Counted from the stretch's first letter, positions 12,001-27,299 are shown. The stretch is DNA of 64,000 bases from Rhyacichthys aspro (GCA_036850595.1 CM072154.1:15569330-15633329), one strand, 5' to 3'. Numbers and translations: made by a program. The notes: generated by a model from the sequence alone, not told the origin.

Positions 12001-15000
12001 GGAGTACTACATGGGGACTGTTGGTCATCCATCAACAAATACATTCACCAATGTGCTGCTTCTTCATATACAGAAATAAAGATATTAACCATTAATGTCC
12101 CTTAGGTTTGCATGGTCATGAATCCACATGATTTAACCACATTGAAATACTAGCTTTGGCTGTGTGATGCAACATAAACACTTTTTTACTCTATTTACTT
12201 TCTGTAAACCATCCTAATGCCTAATTTTGTTGAGTAAATTATTACAGCAAGTGGTCGAATGACTGAATGGACATTGATTAATCGCAGGTACACTTACAGG
12301 TACACTGCATTTATACACCAAACAGTGCATGCATTAGTGCATGTAAAACAGAGTAGGTTTGTCATAGGAAGGAGTTAAGTCTACTGAATATTGACTGCTT
12401 TGGGGTGTGATTCATTGAATTACCAGGGCAAGCAGGGCATCCTGAAAGGGAATATAGCCGGAAGAACCATTTAACAGCCTTGGCCCTCTCCCTGTTTCTC
12501 TGTTATGCCACACCAATGCTTTTTTTTACTGTCTTAAATATCAGCTGCAGCATGGAGATTCACAGTCCAGTAGTTACAATAATGCAATTTATCATATTTC
12601 CTCTTTTCAGTCAACAGAACTGGTGAAGTATGTTATCGGCTCTGTGATCAAAGGTGCTGTGTGTGGGGGTGTGAATGTGCCCCTAGCTTCATTGTTGTCA
12701 ATTTCAAACTGGAAGCTACGCTTACAATAGATGATGATTTTGCCAGAAAAACAAGTGACCACATCATACGAATAACACACATCTATGTTACACACAAGCT
12801 CTTCGGGCTCAGTGTAATTGTTCTGGAGAGGTTGGACCGCCCTGGTAAGAAAACAGACCCTCACATTGGAACAGATACAATCTAACCAAAAGTCAGGTGT
12901 TGTTAAAGAAGGGGCAAGTGTGTCACTCTGACAAACCTGAGCAGCAGGACTGATCTATTGACATCGTATAGAAAAATGTTTCTCAGAAAGTGTGTGCAGG
13001 TTTTATATAACAATGAAAACCCATAAACAAACACTGCTTACAATGCCCTGTGACCTTGAAAGAGATGTCTTTGACTCTCCCTCCTCACTCACAGAAAAGA
13101 AATTACCCTAAGGTCTTCCCAATTATTTACTCCATTATTCTCTCTCTTTTTGCCAATCCCTCTTTCCCTGGCTGAGGTGGAGACTCTTACCAAACAAGCA
13201 GCCAATAATAGTGGTAAGCTGTGTTTCTTTGAAGGTGGCTTATCTGTGAGGAACATTAGAGTAATGGATCTTTAGCGGTAAGCTGCAGTCAGACCTGTGC
13301 CCAGAGGGCAGGAGTTGTGCATTGGCAGCACCGAGCCACACCTCAGCCTGTCTTTGACTGTAACTATGACAGTAATGTCTTCAGTCGGATTCAACCGTCT
13401 GATCCACGCTGCTTAGATCTTTGAAACAGTTAAGGCCATGATGAAAGAGGGACTTTTACGCCACACAATGCAACTAGTAGTCAAAGCTTGGGCTTAAACT
13501 GGGCCTTAATGGCTCTATGCTTTGTTTGTGTGCGGGACAGAAAGAGCAGAAGTGCGTTTGCATGTTTGAGGGTGAGGTCTGAGTCTGTTTGCTCTTTTCT
13601 GTCTGAATAGATTGGCTGCTTTGGCATTCAGCTTCTGTCGTGGTCACACACAAGGTGCACACACACAAAGAGTTAGGAAGGAGGGCACAATGCTGTCCTC
13701 CCTTCCTCCTTCATCTAAAGATGTGTTTTTTTCCCTCTCTCCCAGACTTCCTGGGAGGGGTACACTGGTCTTTGTCTCCAAAGGCACTCGCTCTTTATCT
13801 TCCTCTCTCTTATTCTCTCTCTCTTACTCATTCACACTGCACAAAGAGCGAGGGAGAGGGTGCGGAGAAGTCTTTCACCTGCACAAGGAGGGCCAGAGGG
13901 AGGCCTCGGCTACAAAAGAGCACACAACTGGGGAGAGGAGGGAGAAAAAAAGACGAGATAATGAGACAGAAAAGGGAGATGCGTCTGAGTTTTGTGTTCC
14001 CATGTTTTGTGCTCTTTCCGCTCACTGCGGTTTAGGGGAGAATGACAGGCGGATGTCTGGGTGGAGAGAGCGGCTGTTTAGTCTGAGGCCTTGTCATGGG
14101 AAACATATTCATGCCCTCTGGGACTTATTCGTGCCCTGGTATACCTCGCACACATATACATGCATGAACATACACACTCTATGTCCGCTCCTTGTCCTCC
14201 CACACACACCCTGTCATGAGACGGAGGGGAGGGGGGTGAAAGGTCAAGCACTTTGCTAATGGAACAGGAAGTGTTGGAACAGTCAGGGCTTCACAACATG
14301 CAACTGCCTCCAACATGTGGACAGGACTGACAGGCAGCTGTTGGGGAGAGGACAGCTTTTGGAGGCAGGAGGCATCCACAGTGCTGCCCATAGGTTGCAG
14401 TTCTAGGTCTGGGTCTGTTTTTCAAATATAATCTGCATATGACGTATACAAGAGATTTGGTTTCTTTGGTAATAAAAGCTTACAATATATCCCAGATGAG
14501 GGAAATAGTTCTTACACCCAGTACAAACACGTCCCGCTAAAAACTTCTGTTATACGAGCTAAAACGTGTGGAAAGGGGTAACAAATTTCACCACTTTTCC
14601 GCACATCCTGAAAGTTTATCCCTTTCAGATGTGATTTTTCTGTGCATAGATTTGAGGCAGATTCTCACCAGTAGATACAACAATATATGTAATCCGATGA
14701 GTATTAGTGTCAGGCTCTATTATGACTTCATTTGGTTGAATGGCAGAAACAGGAGGGCACTGGATCTAGTTAGAAGACTGATCAAATCCATTTCTGGCTC
14801 ACTCCTCCCACACAACTTCACTCAGACCTGAGATCAGCTCATCTGCTCCATATATTTAACAGTACCCATGGATAACATCTAGAACGGAACCTACTTGAGC
14901 ATTTCATGAAATCTTAGCCCCATACGAGTGAGGACATGTGGCTGCTGTTGCTTTAAAGAAATTTAGTTTGGCCTGTTGCCATGCATGTAAAAAGTCCAGA

Positions 15001-17284
15001 TTTCCTCTTTTGCTCTTTCACAGACATGTAATAGAGACACGAGTGAGGCTGGCTGCAGTCGCACACACTCTACAGTGGCAGCATTCCCTCCAGCCTTTCT
15101 TATAGCAGATGGAAAAGACACCTGTAAGGCACAAGCTTGGCAACAAGTAAAATAATAACCATGTGCCATTCAAATGACCTGACTGCTCTTTCTGAATTCA
15201 CATAAAATAACCTACCCCAACATTAAGATGCAATCCGGTTTGATTAGTAGATTCTTTATGGTTTATGGTATTACATCCTCTCTGCTTTCAAGGCATCAGA
15301 GTACGTCTAGTGCATGCACATGTGTGTGACATTTAGGTGTGTCTGTGATCACTTTCTGGTTCCCTTTAGCTAAATTCCCAAACCGGTGGTTTATTCCCTC
15401 GACATAATCCCTGTTAGCATGGCTCTATCAGCCCTTCTGTGCATGCTTTGATGCTGCATAAGGGGATCCTAGGGGGCATTAAGCATCATTAAGTTAATAT
15501 GCCAGTTTGTCTATGCGTGTGTTTCTGTTCAAATATGCTTGTGCAATGTGTTTTTGCATGTGTAATGTGCACATGGGGGTCTTTGTTAGAAAAAGCATTA
15601 AGTATCATTAGCCCTACCAGTCATCACCTGCACACTGCCAGGCCCACATGAGCCACTTTAGTGAGCAGGCCTGGCCCGGGATCACACAGACAAGCAGACC
15701 GAGACAGAGAGATCCATGTCAAGGCAGGGGAATGTTGTGTAGGACATAGCCTACACAGCGTCCTATCAGCTTTAATGTAAACATTCTCCTCTACACAAGC
15801 CATGTACTTATATAAATAAAACAAATTAAAACCACTCTTCTGCAGACTTTCAATAAAATATCGCCACAAATGGGCCGCACTGACACCATGCATTATTATG
15901 GATACATGTTTGTGGTACAAGACAGTTGGAGACATTTGTCATACCCCGACCCGGGACAGGACAATGACTTCTCTGTAATGGAAGGCAGAGGGCTATAGTG
16001 TACAGATTCATGTGCACACACAAACATTCCCATGGATTCCCAGGGTTGGAAAAGGGGTTGAATAGGAATCTGGGCCATGCATGCATTGTGAATTCACTCT
16101 GTCACAAGCAGCCTTTCACCTCTCAACCACACGTCACTGAGAGCACATTCCAAGCCCCCATGTCATGCTTGTATCACACGAAACATCCAGATAATTAACT
16201 AGTTCTGTCCCCATCGCTACAAATATGCACTCACAACCTGCTGCTTTCCCAAGATGCACCGGAACAAGCATACAAACAGCATTGCATCCTTAATCTCCAC
16301 CCTAGTTCCCCTCAAGATCTTGTGTCATGATTGCTTTCTCCTGTTTTCTAAAGGACAGGATATGGAGCGGCACAGCACACTATGGCCTCTGTGTCTTCAC
16401 TGCCTCCAGCTCCTGAGGGAATTGCCATTGTTCTCATTGTGGCGCTCTACCTGCCTACCAGCCGTCTGTCCCTGAGCGACGTTTAAAAGCCTCCCAGGTT
16501 GCTTTCAGGAAACCACAAACCTCTGCAATATCCAACGCAAAAAGCCTAGCCCTTCTCCCTAACACCCTTCTGGCATAAATATCACTTTTGTGGATGGCGG
16601 AAGTGGCTTTTTCTACCGGTATTCATTGCAGGCCTCTGGAGAATCTAGTGGAGAGTGAGGAATTGATGCTTTCAGGCGAGCACTTTAACTTTCATGTGGA
16701 TTAAGTACAGGAATGGAATCATTTAGTAGTAGATAAATAAAGCAACCAGTGCTTCTATAGGTTACTGGGTAGATCAAACATGATGGCAGATGATCATTTC
16801 TTTTAGTGTATAATCGGAGATTTGTAAGGCTCCTTGCCAGCTCCGTTTAAGATCAAGAGCTGACAGTTTGCTGGTTTGGGGCCAAAGCACCTCCCCCCAC
16901 TGACATAAACACATACTTATAAGCACACCTTGAAAGAATTGACACTTTTGGCTGGGGTACACACTACTCTACTAACTACCCTCTGCCCTGAGCTACATAC
17001 ATTCTTTTGATTTTCTGAAAGGCACATTAATACTCATACATTTACATTTATTACTGCATGACCGGCTTCAACACCTGCTCCAGAGAGACCTGACAACTCA
17101 CTGCATGGATTCTTGCTCAGAATAATGGAGGGCATAGGAAACAGGTGAGACATGGAAAAAGGCTGCGAGAGAAAGGATTGTAAGAGTCAGGGGGGTGTAG
17201 TATGGGGGGCTACCATAGACGTCTGGAGCCAGGACACTGATGCAAGAGCTGATAGCTGATATAGAGGACCCTGCACTGATGATG

Positions 17285-17359
<75 letters not shown>

Positions 17360-17805
17360 CACCCCTTTTGGACTTTGTTATTTCATTATTTCTCTTCTTT
17401 CCCACTCACCACAATTTCTTCTCATCTGATTTGTCACTCCTTTCCCTTGTTTTTTACTTTCTTCTCCTCCTTGTTCCCTCAGACACGATGTTTACAGTGT
17501 GACCCCCGGTCGCTCACGATAGGAATCATTCCATCAGCGTAATGGCTAAATGACACGCACACGTCTGATACAGTCACTGCGACCCGACAGAGGCAGGATG
17601 TTGCTTCCTGAATGCAAGTGTATAGCATTGCTTTGCACACAAAACTTGTTCACTATTAAATGCATATTTCAACAGTTTCCAATCCTAGCCTTTTTCATTT
17701 GCAATCTGTCAAAGTATTCTTCTTCCTCCCTCCCTGTATTTTTTTGATTCTCTCGCCTTGACTCCACTGGCTACAAAACAATTCCCCCAGCAGTCTGGGT
17801 GGTCT

Positions 17806-17850
<45 letters not shown>

Positions 17851-20800
17851 TGCATGTACACCCATCATGCACACGCGCTCACACACTCCTTGGTTTTCCT
17901 CTGTCTGGTAATTCGCTAGCTGTGGTTTGAAGACCTCGGCCAAAAACACTGTTAGAAGTTCACCGCACTTACCGCTACCACAAAGCATCACCTAATCGCT
18001 GCTCAACTAAACTTTTTAGACCCTCTATGTACTGGCACACAATGATGAGTGCTCAAGGAAGTGTGTAAGGTGTAAACATAAGCACCTGACAACCCTCATT
18101 CAGGTCAGCATTACGTTTTGATTTATTGTGTAGCGAGTGATGCCAAAGGCAACTTGGGGCATCTCATGTTAACTCACAATAACACATGGTTCGCGAGATG
18201 CATTCATTGTTTCCATTTTATGAAAACCAAATGGTGCTATGTTTTTGCTATTTTAAAGCAAAGTGTATTTTATTTGTATCTAAATCATCCAGTTTTTAAA
18301 AAAAGGCCGTGATTCCTGATCTCAAGCCCCTCAAATGTGACTCAGGTGTTTGGATGTAAACTTTGGTCTCTAGTGGATAGATCTGATCAGCTACGCCAAC
18401 TGATGTTCTACCTATCAAGAAAGAAAATATAACATATAACCTGAAGACGGCTGGGAACATAGGTAGCTCAGTACTGGGATCAGAAGCCAACATGTTTACC
18501 AATTAAAAGCTACATCAAAAAAGTGATGAAGTCTCTTCAATCAAAGATCACTATTTTCCAACTTGAGATTCAGTACCTATTTTAACAGCTCAGGTTGTAT
18601 TCAACATGCCACTTTGCAAGCCTGTCAGGGGAATAATTCACAGTAGATCCATCTCCTGTGCTATGTTGCTTGCAGCTAAACATAAAAAGCATCGATCCTC
18701 CAATTTACTGTACTTAGTTCTCTTAGAGTGCACACACATGCGCACACAGCCACACAGACACACTCCCCTGGGCACTGTCTTTCCTCTCTAATCTGATATC
18801 AAAGAGAAGGGCTTTCAAAGCTTCTCACATGACAGCTCATTTCATGTGTTGCCCACGGAAACGATTATTGTCATAAATCTCGATGCACTCTGCTGTGAGT
18901 TGCTCGGAGCACCTTTGCCTCTCTACAGTTAAATTCCTTTGCAGAGTCAACCTGTATTCAGCTCTCAAATGTTTCTTCTTGTTACTATTCCATCATATTT
19001 GTGCATATGCAGAGTATGGCCATGCAAGTTTTCACAGAACCACCTGTAAACTGAATGCATCAAGCATTGCCTGGATTGCCCTTTCAGGCACTATAGTACG
19101 TACAGTTGCACTCACTTTGAAGAGCTCTCAGATGACAAGGCTCAATGATGTCATATACTTTCACACTGTTTAGTGGATGTGGTTTGTAATGTGGACTGTT
19201 CCCAAGCAAATTCCAGTGACCTCCCCAGCCAACAGTATGTGCTCGGAGGCTAATCCATCCTCCGCAGCACAGCAGGGCGTGCTGGACAATTCGACAGATC
19301 CTGGTGGGGATTGGAGCAGCTCTCTGATGTTGTAACCTTTTATACTTCCAAGTCCAAAGCAGAAACTGGATCCTGGTTTGATGAGCAACATGTCCTTACT
19401 TCATGTTTGTGTGAATAAAGGAGTGTTTATTTGGTTGGTGTTTGATGATTTTTATCAGCAGCTCAAAGAAGAAATCTACAGTTCTTGTGTGCCATATCTT
19501 AATTTGTTGCAGCATCTTTTACATTCCTGTCTTCTGCCTGCATTCTCTGTCTGTGTGGGTGTGTGCGGTTGGTCGCCCAGTTTATTTATCTTACTCTAAA
19601 TCAGACCTCAAACTCACTAATTGGTCCAGCTCCACTGTTAGTTAAAGAGGGGAAATGAACAATTACTCTTGTATTTGTAGGAAACTGTGTTTGTGTGGCT
19701 GTATAGCTGAGCAGTTAACAGTGGTTTAGATTTCCACAGAGGAACACTCAGGTCATCACTGTTTTAATAAAAAAAAGGATCAAGAGGCTTTGCACTTTAT
19801 CTCCCTGTGCTATATAAACATCTCCAGTAGCTTGTACTATGTGTCATTCACAGTTATGGGAAGATGTGGTTCACGTGTCGGATCCACATTTGCCTTAGAA
19901 GACTTTATGTGTGTTTTAACTTCTGACTATTTGACCCTATAATTATATAATATCTAAAATGTTTCCTTCAGAATTCTGTCCCTGGAACCCTGCAGTTCTT
20001 GCTTTATCACACCCTGTTTCCTGGGGTCGCTTTCATCATTTTGATATCACTTATCATAAAGTGTCTCCATCGGTCCCCATTGCCTTGTGCAGTGAAGTAT
20101 TGGAAAGATTGGCTGTGATCCACACAAACCTGCGTCAAAACTCCTCCTGTCATAGCCCTTCTAAATCTACTGTGGAAGACACAGAAGGGCTCTTGCCTAA
20201 TAGTGGACACTTGATGTTGTTCACATCTCTTTATTGTGTGTCATATTTTGTGTGTTTTATTTGTGTGTAAAGTCAGACTTTCTTGTAACATGTTTGAAAA
20301 TGAAGGTTGATACCGTTAAAGCTCTTCAAAAATGTATCCATTATAAAGACCTCTTTTGTCACCACACTGAATTAAATTTTCCCACGTTCCACTGCAGCTA
20401 CTTCTATAGTCAATAATAGTGTCACAATCAACAGTTGTGTACCACAGAACAATGGGATACAGAAAACTGGTCATTAAACCTCACACATTGAGCCAGCTGT
20501 GCTCCCTTACTTCCGCAGTCTCCCACACCAGCACTTTCATAAATGCATAGAATAGTAAACACTTGCGCAAATGCACAGCCACACACAGCCATATGCTGGC
20601 TCTCCAGTTGGTGCTCAGAAACTTGACACTGAAAGACGTGGTCAGTCATTTTGCCGTAATGGTCAAGACACATGCATGTTTCCCATTTGGCCTTGTCTGT
20701 TTTTATCTACATGTGGTGCTGGCTGCTACTCATTCATTTGAGCACTGCTCTATTTCAAAAACAGACATAATTCAACCAACAACTGCCTGAAAATGTAGTA

Positions 20801-21228
20801 GTCTATTTTACGTAGCCATATCAATGACGAATGAATCATCTAGATCTAACAGTAAAAATAATTAGGAAACTTTGGTGTAAGGAACATTTCCATTTCAAAA
20901 AGACTAATGAAGAAACCAGATTAAAAAACAATTCATGAATTTGTTTGCTATGTTAGGAGGCCTAGAGAGGCCATATATTTTGAAATCAAGCAGTATACTT
21001 TACTCACAGGTAAGTGGTGAGCGGGCTAAGGTTGGTTGGCACTGCAGATAGTCCCAGCTCGGAGCAGTCCACCATGACAAAGATCCCATCTTCCTCACAC
21101 TGACACGGAGATGGGCAAGCAGTTGTTGCTGAGCTCTGCCTTTCCTGGATCTGTCCGTACCCCCAAGCTCCAGGGTTGGACCCCCAAACTCTTCCAGCGG
21201 CGCAGAGGAGCAGAAGCACAGGCAGCAT
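9058..21228 (-). CDS. lgr6: LGR6-type leucine-rich-repeat GPCR, first two coding exons (partial)
   Basis: LGR4/5/6 are seven-helix plasma-membrane receptors that bind R-spondins through an LRR ectodomain and raise Wnt signalling. Only the 5' end is here. Exon 1 (21228-21008) encodes a start ATG, a signal peptide (MLPVLLLLCAAGRVWG) and an LRRNT cap with cysteines at residues 38, 42, 44 and 54. The string DCSELGLSAVP matches the LGR6 cap as I know it. Exon 1 ends CT before GTGAGTA. Exon 2 (9129-9058) is exactly 72 nt, the one-repeat-per-exon unit of LGR genes, and encodes DLSMNNISEIQPRAFHRL in matching phase between CCACAG and GTGAGTA. Intron 1 is 11.9 kb. No further LRR exon was found to the left, so intron 2 seems to exceed 9 kb and to contain another gene at 3.3-6.1 kb. 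The LGR6 rather than LGR5 call rests on the cap sequence and the neighbouring pkp1. Confidence 0.88.
17287..17353. repeat. (AC)n microsatellite
   Basis: About 33 AC units followed by a short TATATA, inside lgr6 intron 1. Confidence 0.98.
17807..17847. repeat. (CA)n microsatellite
   Basis: About 20 CA units, about 450 bp from the preceding AC run, inside lgr6 intron 1. Confidence 0.97.
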
Positions 21229-21510
21229 GTCTCACCGAACACCTGGCTGCCTGCACCTGGGGGCTTCCTGTTGGGTTTTGTTCCTGAGATGTGGCAGATT
21301 TAATCTAATTTCCAACTGTCCTTACCAATTAGACTGTCCACTGTTTTATTGTATCTGATTTAACCTTAGCATCACAATTAATTCTGTGTCTCTTTCTCTC
21401 AGTCTATGTCGTCTCATCACCAGTTTATTGACATAGCTTAAATCAGTTCTTTCCTTTCTGACTAAAACACAGAGAGCATGTGCCTCTGTCCCCTTGTATA
21501 TAAGTCTTGC
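21229..21510 (-). promoter_or_regulatory. Likely lgr6 5' UTR and core promoter
   Basis: Immediately upstream of the lgr6 ATG on the minus strand. The minus strand carries a TATA-like CTTATATAC near 21496-21504, which would place transcription start near 21470 and give a 5' UTR of roughly 240 nt. No splice acceptor is needed in this model. The TATA match is weak and the start is not proven. Confidence 0.3.
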
Positions 21511-24500
21511 CCTCTCCTGCTCTCTCTCCTTACCTATTGTAGAAGGAGCGCATGAGTTGTGAATGAGCAGCACTGATTGGCCCACAATTTAGGGATGGGC
21601 TGGAGCATCTCTCAAAAGTAGGAGGGACCCACGATCCTCCAACTTTTCCCTCTCCCTCTGCTCTGCCTCTGCTCAGAGTTCAGAGGAAAAAGGAAATGTG
21701 CTTGTGGTGAAGTGACAATACAGTAGAAAGACATGATGGAGACTTGCAGGACATTATAAGAAATTGGATTAAACTAAGTTTTGATAAAATAAGTTAGTGG
21801 AAAGTCATTTTACTCTGGTGTGTAGATGTTAGACTGTGGTCTTTTCCATCTTGTTTTTAGTTGCAGTACCAGAAGTGACCACTGGTGAACACACTGCTGA
21901 GGGTTAGTATTACCTCCATTTTTCATAAAACGTATGGCACTACACTGCGGTGAAGTCACAATATTTCAAATGGTTTAAAAGCCCGTTAGATTGTTTTTGA
22001 CAGCCAGTTTTCTGTAAATAGCAGCCATGTAAAAGATATGCATTTCTGTTGCATTACCACAAATACCCACATGATGGAAATGCCTCTCAAAGTCTGAGTC
22101 TGCAGTATAAAGGAGATGCAGAGAGTCGGAGCATATCACTGGGAGTATTTGGGAGAAAAAATATACAATTCTGACACTTTAGCACGTGCTGGTCTCCAGA
22201 AAGAAATCCAGTCACACCTTCTCAGGTTTCTGCTGCTGGAATGTTGTGATCACACACACAAACCTTCATGGTCACCCATAGAAAATAACACATCCTGGTT
22301 GCAAACCATGGGTATCCACTTTACATACACACACTTAAGTCTATAGAGGGAAGGGTGTGGATTTGCTAAGTGTCACCTGCCTGACGCTGTACTTTACACT
22401 CACTTTTTCCTTCATGAATCTCTGCATTATTTATTGTATGTATTACAACAGACTTCTTAAAACTTCCAATACACAGAGGGAAAATAACTGTCAGACTCCA
22501 GCGGGATGCATACAACTGTGGTATGTTACACAACTAAGCTTTACATGCTGTGCACCTGTAAGTACAGGATGTTGCATAATCTCCTATTGATGCATTCTGT
22601 AATTATAAGAATGGGAAAAAAAATTGCCTTACCTTTAAAGCTGTGCTAATTATTTTTCTTTTCTATCACGTAGTAGCAAGTGGTAACCAGTAAGAAGCAA
22701 CAAAAGAAAGGGTAGACAAAGAAACGTTCAAAGCAGAGAAAAGTGACTAATTATGTTGTATTTGAGCAATTTACTGGAAGCACTCCTTATAACTGTTGGT
22801 TATTTTGATCTTTTATAGAGGGATAACATGCTCCTGTATGAGTTGATCAAACCTGAAAGTCAGGGTTGAAAGGATATATGTGTTAACTTGAACGTGGTCA
22901 TACACATTGAAACAAACTAGCCTTGTGAAAAGCTGAAGCAGAATGTGAGGGATTTAAGTTTTTACATGGTGCATATATGTGTAGATTTTCCAGCAAGCAA
23001 TAATTTCATTTTAGCAAAGATTTAATATATGCATTTTCTAATGTTTGGAGTGTGGTCTAATGTCTTTGGGCTCCCTCTCCAGCGCCTGTGTCCGCTCTAA
23101 TGTCTTTCTTTCTCCACCATTCTCTGCAGGCTGAATAGTTTCTCATTAATTAATTAACATTCCTATGCCACAGTGTTTTCTGAGGGGCCTTTGTTATGGC
23201 CCCACAAAAACTCTTTCAGAGCTGCTCTTCGCATAGTCTCTCTCCCTCTCTTTCTCTCTCACTATTCTCTCAACCCTCTCTTATCTGAGGGAATGTCTGT
23301 TGTCCCTCGGTCTATGTTACATAAATTGTGATGTTTTATGGTAATCTTGTTTTTCTGGCTCATAACGGTGCCTTGGATGCATGCGGGCAGGTGTACAGTG
23401 TTCAAAGGAGCCCCATTTTCATTGGCACGCATATACATTCACCAAATATGCAGTGCATACACCTGCGGACCTCTCCACTCCCTGAGCGCTCCACCTCAAC
23501 TCTTGTTTTGCTCTGCTCCCTGTCATCTTTTTAAATGCTCTTTAATTGTCTGGCCTCAAGGGAGCCCTAAAACACATACTGTAAAAACCTGCACATCTAG
23601 TCTCCTGCCTGTCTCTGGCTGTCTGTCTCTACTATTGCTTTCTTTTAATCTGTCATTTTGCTATGAACACCTTAAACAAGTGGAATTATGCAGTGTGAGT
23701 GTAAATTTAAGGCACCTGCTTCTGGCACAAAGTTGTTATTCTCTCTACACAGTCTTAAATTACTTGATTTAATGTATGTTTGTGTATCCTCCATAATGCC
23801 CTGTGGTCAGTAGTCGTTACAAACTATAGAAGTATCTTGTTCCTTCCTTCTCTATACAATTTATCTCCTGTGCATATGGACCAGAATAGTATTTTTCTCC
23901 CAATCAGTTGCTGACTGAAAGTTGTACAGTCAATAATAAACTGCAATAATAGTCTCAAGTTTTCCTTCTTTTCTAAACTTCAGACTACACAGTTTTCCCT
24001 TTTCTTCAGTTTTCTCTTTCTTACTTACCAATGCTGTGTTGGGTTAGGGTGTTGTTGGGTTGATAAAAATAAAATACATGGTACAAACATCTCTCAGCGA
24101 AGTATGATATACACTTATGTGATTGCAAAGAATTTTTGACGGGGGCTTAACTTGACAACAGGTATGCCACAGGTTGATTGACAGCTTGCTTGAATGCCTC
24201 TGGCTTTGAAGATGTACATTAAAGTTTGAACATTTGAGTCTGAAGATCACCTGTACTTCACTGGCCATTAAAAAGTGCTCTTCACAAACTCTGACTTTTT
24301 TTGACAAATGGCAATGGCAACAACTTCTGGCTCTGTAAACTAAGTTACTAACTAACTGAGTTATTGAACAGTATTTCATAAATCATTTGTGGTATTAACC
24401 TGTCTCTGATGCTCAGAAGTGAGCAGTTGCAAATGTACCACTGTGTAAGTATATATTCATTCATTTTCTCACCCTCTGTGTCCTCCACACAAACGCTATC

Positions 24501-26268
24501 AAACAGTCTCCATCAGATCAAAGCGGTGCCCCCTCACCCCTGCTCCCCCGTCCTCCCCCTCTCCGTTGTGCTCTCTGGGCTGTAAACATTATCCAAGCAA
24601 CAGCAGCCTCTAAGACACAAAGACAAGTAGCCACCTGACACCTGACACTAACTTGAGAGCACTCAGTAGCTCTACCCTCTGATATGAAGCTACCTGAGCT
24701 CCTCGCAGCAAGTCCAGTCCATTCAGAGCAAGAACAGAGAGAGAAACCATCCAATCATGCCCCAAAGGCCCATAGCTAAATTCAAACCAATATTATCTCC
24801 AAATTACAACCAAATATGTTTTTTCATTTTACAAGATGAGTCATGACACTTCTCACACTTAAGCCCTACCATCTTCCAAAAAATCAAAGATCTTTCTCTT
24901 GGCCATCCAGTGCTTGTCTTTGTACACACGTCATCACCAGTTGAGTTCCAACACAGGTAAACTCAACGGAAGCAACTGAGACGCCTTGAGTAACCACTGG
25001 CGGCAACCAAGGTGTGTTCTGTGGCTTTTCATGTGAAACCACCTGAAAGCCAACAAAAGGCACCTCCTCCCCCGTCCCTCTCCTCCTCTCCACATCTCAC
25101 AGTACAAAAGCGAGGAGAGAATGAAAGAGTGACAGAGAAAAGGGGATGAGGTAAGGGCATGGAGATGAAGGGTGGTGCAGTGGCAACAGTGGACAAAACA
25201 GAAGAGGAAAAAGTGGTATGCAAAAATGTGGATTGGATTATAAGTGCCTATTTTAGGCATACAAATTCAGTGTGTGATTGTGGTTAATAGTCTGTCACAG
25301 TTATTAGGCACTCATCAAAGTATTTGTTCTTGATTAACATAACAATATGACATTGATGACACTTTATAATAATTACACATCATTAAGAAATATTCTAGCA
25401 TTAATAAATATATATTTATGCTCATGAAGACACATATTTCACCAAATCAACCAAACAGTCCCATGAGACTTTGCAGCAGTGCAGTTTCAGACCAAATCTT
25501 TTGCTGCAAGGATATCCACAAAAAGTCACATAGTGCTACTTTAAATGTGTTCATTGTCAGATCAGAACAAAGTGACATACATCCAAAGTTCTATTGGTCC
25601 TTTTATGTATTTATTTGTAGAACACTGTAAAACTGAGCGTGGACATTTGAAAATGTCATGCAAATTTGCAGTATTGTTAGTATAGCTGGTACCTATAAGA
25701 AGAAGAATGAAATAAATGTTATGGTGCAATAGCAGGCAAGAGTGGGAAATTCAATGCATTATTTGCATTTATAGATCGAGGATGGAAGGCAATTATTTCT
25801 CAATAAAGTATATTCATTTAAACTGAAGATTTGTTGGGTTGTATTCAAGGCATTACGTGCAGGTTGTACATTAAAAGTAACTGAAAAGCAATCCTCACAA
25901 AAGTCTTATTCCGCACTTACAAAATGTGATGGGGAATGTTGGTGAAATTTCCATCATAGCTCATTTCTGAAAAGAAAATTCAGGAAATCTTAAGTCCAAG
26001 TGTGCAACATTCATGCAAAAGCCAGGTACCTCAGTTAAGCTTTCACCCTTTTAGTGAGATCCAAAGGATAATAGTCTGTGGGGCCAGGTTTGTTACTATC
26101 ATTCCTTTGGAAATCAGGTTATTGTGGCACATATTATGCAACATATTGAACTCTGTCTCTCAGATTAGACATAAACAAGGTTTTTGAATCATTTTACAAT
26201 TGACTAAGTACAGGTTACAATGTGGCAGAATTAAGTTTGTATTTACGCTGAAACTCAGTACAAAGTCT

Positions 26269-26291
26269 TGTGTGTGTGTGTGTGTGTGTGT
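26269..26291. repeat. Short (TG)n microsatellite
   Basis: About 11 TG units. Confidence 0.95.
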
Positions 26292-27150
26292 TTTACCTGC
26301 TTGTTTTCTCTGCAATGACAGTGTGATATACGAGGGTTAATATGGTGAAGGCTGACTGAAGCAGACAGGTCTCCACCTGTACACTGACAGAGAGACGCTT
26401 CACTCTGATGCTATTCTCAGACGCCACTGGTGCTGCAATCACAGGCTGTTTTGTTAAGTGAACAGTGTATTTTTCTGAGAATGTTTTGCCTGGAAGATTG
26501 GCTATAAAAGCATATGATCCTAAACTATATGGTAAAGATTAAGTCATTTTTATCACATTTAATGCAGTGTGTTGAATGTTTGTTCCTTATTGTCTGCATG
26601 ATACTATCTGCCGTGTCAGTCAGGAGGGAGACTGATGTGGAATGTTAACAGTGACTAAAAGTATTGCACTGTCTCCACACAATCTCATTCAAGCAGAACC
26701 AAGAAAGCTCTGCCAGGAGACTCAACACAATGAAAAACAGTTTTAAACACCAGAGGAGCTTTATTGTTGCTTTCACATTGGCCCCAGAATGCTTCCAGTC
26801 TTCATGCTCCTGTACACAGCAACAGCGGCAGGATTATAGGTATTATAATATCATAGGCGTCTGAGAGGTTTGAGACTTATGATTACTCAAAGCATGATTA
26901 TAATAATTGCCCTTTCTTGTATAAAGTTGTGTGAAGTTTTCATGATGAGTGCCAGACTTACAGCTTTGTGTAGCTGAGGAATTGGCGCCATCTTGAGATA
27001 AAAGAGGAAAGTTTGCCGAATAAGAAACTGAACAGCCAGCTGATGGCGATGTTGCTCGTCTATCAACAATTAATACAACTTTGAGCTCCCATCATACAGT
27101 GAAATAGATGAAATATTAAACTGTGATCACCATTTGAATGGATAGTTGAG

Positions 27151-27299
27151 TATTTTTAAATGTGGGAAAAAATGAGTACTACTACCACTATGATTAACCT
27201 TGATGGGAACAAGTTTGCGAGTTACCTGATATGGCAGAGAGTCTCTCCACTCAGAGAATATATATATATATATATACTCATTTTTTCCCACATTTAAAA

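Larger units (their letters stand above)
9130..21007 (-). other. lgr6 intron 1, no gene seen
   Basis: Nearly 12 kb without an exon I can defend. Content is CT/GA-rich tracts (notably 13.7-14.0 kb), two (CA)n microsatellites and single-copy-looking sequence. A 215-codon frame at 13612-14259 is low-complexity Ser/Arg/Glu-rich sequence from the CT/GA tract and I do not accept it as a gene. Confidence 0.7.

Noticed and set aside
13612..14259. 215-codon plus-strand frame
   Set aside because: It is CT/GA-rich low-complexity sequence inside lgr6 intron 1. The translation shows no domain, and another frame over the same DNA is open too, as expected from composition.
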